This document shows positions 7,805 to 9,987 of a DNA stretch of 9,987 nucleotides, piece by piece; position 1 is the stretch's first letter, and each line of letters opens with the position of its first letter. A program made the position numbers and the translations under genes. The DNA comes from Chitinophagaceae bacterium (GTDB lineage Bacteria > Bacteroidota > Bacteroidia > Chitinophagales > Chitinophagaceae), in the NCBI GenBank assembly GCA_023251335.1, contig JAHEZA010000052.1, forward strand, positions 1-9,987, in the 5' to 3' direction. The notes beneath the pieces are model-generated. The model made no database searches and was not told where the DNA came from. It saw only the letters and a program-made list of their open reading frames with translations.

Positions 7805-8173
7805 ATGAAAACATTTTTTCTAAGCTTAATAATCCTTACCGCCTTTTCAACACCAGCGTTAGCCCAACAAAAAGCAATTCAAAAAGCTGTGATAAAAACT
7901 CCTGGCTTGTTGGCTGATGTCTGTAAAACTAGTATTGAAAACTTTTTGGTTCATGAGTATGGGGTATCTTCTGTAAAAGCTGATTACAGAAAGCACACGG
8001 TCACAGTAGTTTGGTACACCGACCGAACCAATATTATAAACATTAAATACGCTCTTGCAAATATGGGCTACAATGCCGACGACGTGACAGCCGAACCTGA
8101 GGCTTATAAGAAGTTACGCCATGAGTGTAAGCCTGCACCTTTAGTTAGCGATTCAACCAAGGCAAACCTATAA
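7805..8173 (+). CDS. Small exported heavy-metal-associated (HMA)-like protein
   Basis: 122-residue exported protein with a single HMA-like ferredoxin fold; such proteins bind or pass on soft metals, but this one may not. The first 20 residues, MKTFFLSLIILTAFSTPALA, are a clear signal peptide with an AxA cleavage site before QQ. An in-frame ATG at 7748 would bury this signal 19 residues in and overlap pyrE, so 7805 is preferred. The domain runs from about AVIKTPG (28-34) to LANMGYNADDV (84-94), ending PEAYKKLRHEC (98-108). Bacteroidota relatives, as I remember them, have a CxxC where this has Ala37-Asp-Val-Cys40, and a Cys pair where this has Glu107-Cys108. One cysteine is missing from each pair. 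Only Cys40 and Cys108 remain, with His106 nearby. It follows pyrE by 22 bases, probably in one transcript. Confidence 0.8.
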   Translation: MKTFFLSLIILTAFSTPALAQQKAIQKAVIKTPGLLADVCKTSIENFLVHEYGVSSVKADYRKHTVTVVWYTDRTNIINIKYALANMGYNADDVTAEPEAYKKLRHECKPAPLVSDSTKANL

Positions 8174-8202
8174 AAGTTTCGTGAATTTTTTTGTAACTTA
8201 TT

Positions 8203-8236
8203 CCTGACGGGCAGTTTTTTAGTCTGGTCCGTCAGG
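8203..8236. terminator. Stem-loop between convergent genes, probable terminator
   Basis: CCTGACGG (8203-8210) pairs perfectly with CCGTCAGG (8229-8236). A further CAG/CTG pairing inside closes a T-rich loop (about 8215-8223). It lies 30 bases after the HMA-like gene and 53 bases beyond the stop of the opposing T9SS gene, so it may end both transcripts. It lacks a strong T run on either exit side, which weakens the terminator call. A T7 tract (8186-8192) precedes it on the plus strand. Confidence 0.5.
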
Positions 8237-8289
8237 GATAGTTGTTCTGTTATTATTCTTAGGAGTGTAACATAGTTTAGCTCGAGAAA

Positions 8290-9807
8290 TTAATACAGCA
8301 CTTTTATTACTTCAACACTTCCATCAGGTTTGCTCACTTCTAATTGATATATACCGTGGTTTAAGTTGTAGTTCCAGTCGATATCTTCACTTCCGTTGCC
8401 ACCGGCAAATTCAACTTTTTTAGCCATAACCACCTGTCCTAAATGATTCAACAGCCGAATACTATATCGTCCTTTGGCCTGGTTCATAAACTGTAAATGA
8501 ATAATTCCATCGGTTATCGGGTTAGGATAAATATTGATAGTCGATTTCAAATCGCCGACGAACACTTTTTCTACCGTACTGTATAATGAATTGTTGTCTT
8601 TACTCAAACTCATGACACGATAATAATTATATCCGGAGGTAGCATCTTCATCAATCCATTGATAGTTTTCTGACCCATCATTTTTTGCAGCCGTTGTTGC
8701 AACTCTTTCAAAATGGTTGCCATCATTGGATTTTTCAACTTGATATTGCTGCATATTATTTTCGTTTTCGACGTGCCAATATACCACCACATTTCTATCT
8801 TTTTGAGCCGCCTTTATTGAGACAAAAGTTAATGGTAATGTAGAAGATTGTCTAAACACAATCATAAATCTATTGGCAGCATATGAGGCAGCGTCTGAAT
8901 TGATGCTGAAATTTACAGAAGTATTTTCCGAAAGACTTACTTGGGTTTCCGTTTTTAAATAATTATCTGAGAGGAACGCCATTAATGTTTCATTCTCCAT
9001 ATTCTGTGGAGTAAAACGGAATTGATAATCTGCCCTGGCCACATTCTTTAAATCAAAATAAAGTGTATCATACACTGTTACCGGGCTACGGGCTTCTATG
9101 GATAATATAATGCCGTCCCTTCTCAAACCTAAATTCTCCCCGCTATTGCTGATTTTTACAGCATCGTATGCATCTATGCGATTTTGATAGCTGCTGTTAA
9201 ATGCTACAACATTGCCATCTGCAATTTTTCCTGAAGAGGTACTTAAATAAGTGCGAAAGAATTCGCTTGATGATATATCTGCTCCTCTAAATACCAGATG
9301 ACTACCGGTATTTTTATCACTTTCTTTAAAAGTCAATGTTACAGGTGCAGCGCTGGCATTATAAACGAAGGCCGCTTGGCCGGATTCAAGATATGGATAT
9401 GCTGTTGAAACATCATAATAGTCCGTAGGTATTAAGGGCTTAAATCCTGTAGCAGAGGAAAGAGTCTGGTATCCGCCTGCACCTCTTGATCCATAGATCA
9501 AAGGATCCCAAACGTAGAAAGAAGATCCGACTGCACTCATTCCTGCAACATTGCCGAAATCTACTTTTGACGCATACGGATTGCCAATTGAATAATATGA
9601 TGTAGCCGGAATAGTAAAGTTGACAGGCCCGGTATAAAGCGGCCCTTTTGTTCTTAATACGGTAGCCTGATGTGGTGTAGAACCTGATGCAGTAGCCCTT
9701 CTGTCGCCACGGATATAAACAAAGAAGCCATTTGTTTTATTTGGGAATTGAACTCCTGTGTTCATGATTCCTTGATAAGCGCCAGCGGCATTATCCCAAT
9801 ATTTCAT
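8290..9807 (-). CDS. T9SS-exported surface protein, C-terminal part
   Basis: 505 codons from the first ATG after an upstream in-frame stop; the ATG at 9807 is unlikely to be the true start. The protein looks like a large extracellular Bacteroidota protein. The last 80 or so residues are a T9SS type A sorting domain: INIYPNPITDGIIHLQF (424-440), then GRYSIRLLNHLGQVV (446-460), then LNHGIYQLEVSKPDG (482-496) and IKVLY at the end. It would direct passage across the outer membrane and surface attachment or release. Before it, LPLTFVSIKAAQKDRNVVVYW (324-344) to YNYYRVMSLS (393-402) resembles the fibronectin-III-like domain common in these proteins. The N-terminal part has repeated Tyr/Gly-rich beta segments (GNPYAS, SFYVWDP, QAAFVYN) but no catalytic motif. 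No signal peptide lies in this part. The frame continues with family-like sequence past the stop to the window edge, so the gene is longer and interrupted. Confidence 0.8.
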   Translation of the reverse strand: MKYWDNAAGAYQGIMNTGVQFPNKTNGFFVYIRGDRRATASGSTPHQATVLRTKGPLYTGPVNFTIPATSYYSIGNPYASKVDFGNVAGMSAVGSSFYVWDPLIYGSRGAGGYQTLSSATGFKPLIPTDYYDVSTAYPYLESGQAAFVYNASAAPVTLTFKESDKNTGSHLVFRGADISSSEFFRTYLSTSSGKIADGNVVAFNSSYQNRIDAYDAVKISNSGENLGLRRDGIILSIEARSPVTVYDTLYFDLKNVARADYQFRFTPQNMENETLMAFLSDNYLKTETQVSLSENTSVNFSINSDAASYAANRFMIVFRQSSTLPLTFVSIKAAQKDRNVVVYWHVENENNMQQYQVEKSNDGNHFERVATTAAKNDGSENYQWIDEDATSGYNYYRVMSLSKDNNSLYSTVEKVFVGDLKSTINIYPNPITDGIIHLQFMNQAKGRYSIRLLNHLGQVVMAKKVEFAGGNGSEDIDWNYNLNHGIYQLEVSKPDGSVEVIKVLY

Positions 9808-9987
9808 CGAAACGCTAGGGCTTGGAAAGTCAAATCCTATTCCTCCTGTTGGCCCGGTAATATTTGTTCCATACCCGGGAGTGCCTACTACACCAGCAGC
9901 CTGGTTTTCCTGCCATTACTGATGGATGGTTTGTGTGGTGTTCGTCGCGAGCGACAGGAATTGCCAGTTATTAATTGCTTCTGCATA
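9808..9987 (-). pseudogene. Upstream part of the T9SS gene, broken by an in-frame TAA
   Basis: This stretch is in the same frame as the T9SS gene. From the window edge it reads YAEAINNWQFLSLATNTTQ then TIHQ, a stop (TAA, complement of 9916-9918), and then WQENQAAGVVGTPGYGTNI continuing into the main frame. The sequence on both sides matches what I recall of T9SS surface proteins, where WQFLS...T followed by WQE.QAA and GYGT..TG form one block. The break therefore looks like a single-codon nonsense change, with no frameshift. Either the gene is a pseudogene, or the base is an assembly or read error, or the stop is read through. No GTG, TTG or ATG start suggests a new beginning between the stop and 9807. 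Confidence 0.65.

Noticed and set aside
8290..9987. Stop codon reassignment to explain the TAA in the T9SS gene
   Set aside because: TAA ends lepA, pyrE and several other genes here at exactly the expected family length.
1..9987. Mobile element, CRISPR array, tRNA or defence system
   Set aside because: I saw no repeat-spacer pattern, terminal repeats, transposase, integrase or cloverleaf; the genes are mostly conserved housekeeping genes with similar base composition.

Overview
The window looks like a core chromosomal stretch from a member of the Bacteroidota, probably Chitinophagaceae-like. Four things point there: a Lon protease of the Bacteroidota type, a surface protein ending in a type IX secretion (T9SS) sorting domain, upstream sequences matching the TTG / TAnnTTTG promoter style of this phylum, and starts without clear Shine-Dalgarno sequences. 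I found no tRNA, rRNA, CRISPR array, transposase or phage gene. No non-coding gap exceeds 300 bases.

Layout. Positions 1-1769 (+) hold the elongation factor 4 GTPase gene lepA, missing only its first few codons at the window edge. It converges on lon (2006-4405, -), and an AT-rich hairpin at 1952-1983 lies between them. Three more minus-strand genes follow: an exported VirJ/AcvB-like alpha/beta hydrolase (4625-5302), a TraB/GumN-family protein (5454-6254) and a Nudix hydrolase with an extra N-terminal region (6489-7124). Only 22 bases separate the Nudix gene from the divergent pyrE (7147-7782, +). After pyrE comes a small exported heavy-metal-associated (HMA)-like protein (7805-8173, +). A hairpin at 8203-8236 separates it from a large T9SS surface protein (-) that runs off the right edge.

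Functional picture. Most genes are housekeeping: translation (LepA), ATP-dependent proteolysis (Lon), pyrimidine synthesis (PyrE) and nucleotide-type hydrolysis (Nudix). Three exported proteins are less well understood: the VirJ-like hydrolase, the HMA-like protein and the T9SS protein. The genes do not form one obvious pathway, and I see no convincing new multi-gene system.

The best leads are local. An in-frame TAA (9916-9918) interrupts what otherwise reads as continuous T9SS-protein sequence. The HMA-like protein appears to have lost one cysteine from each of two expected cysteine pairs. The VirJ-like hydrolase has no virulence or type IV secretion genes nearby. A perfect palindrome sits in the probable leader of lon.
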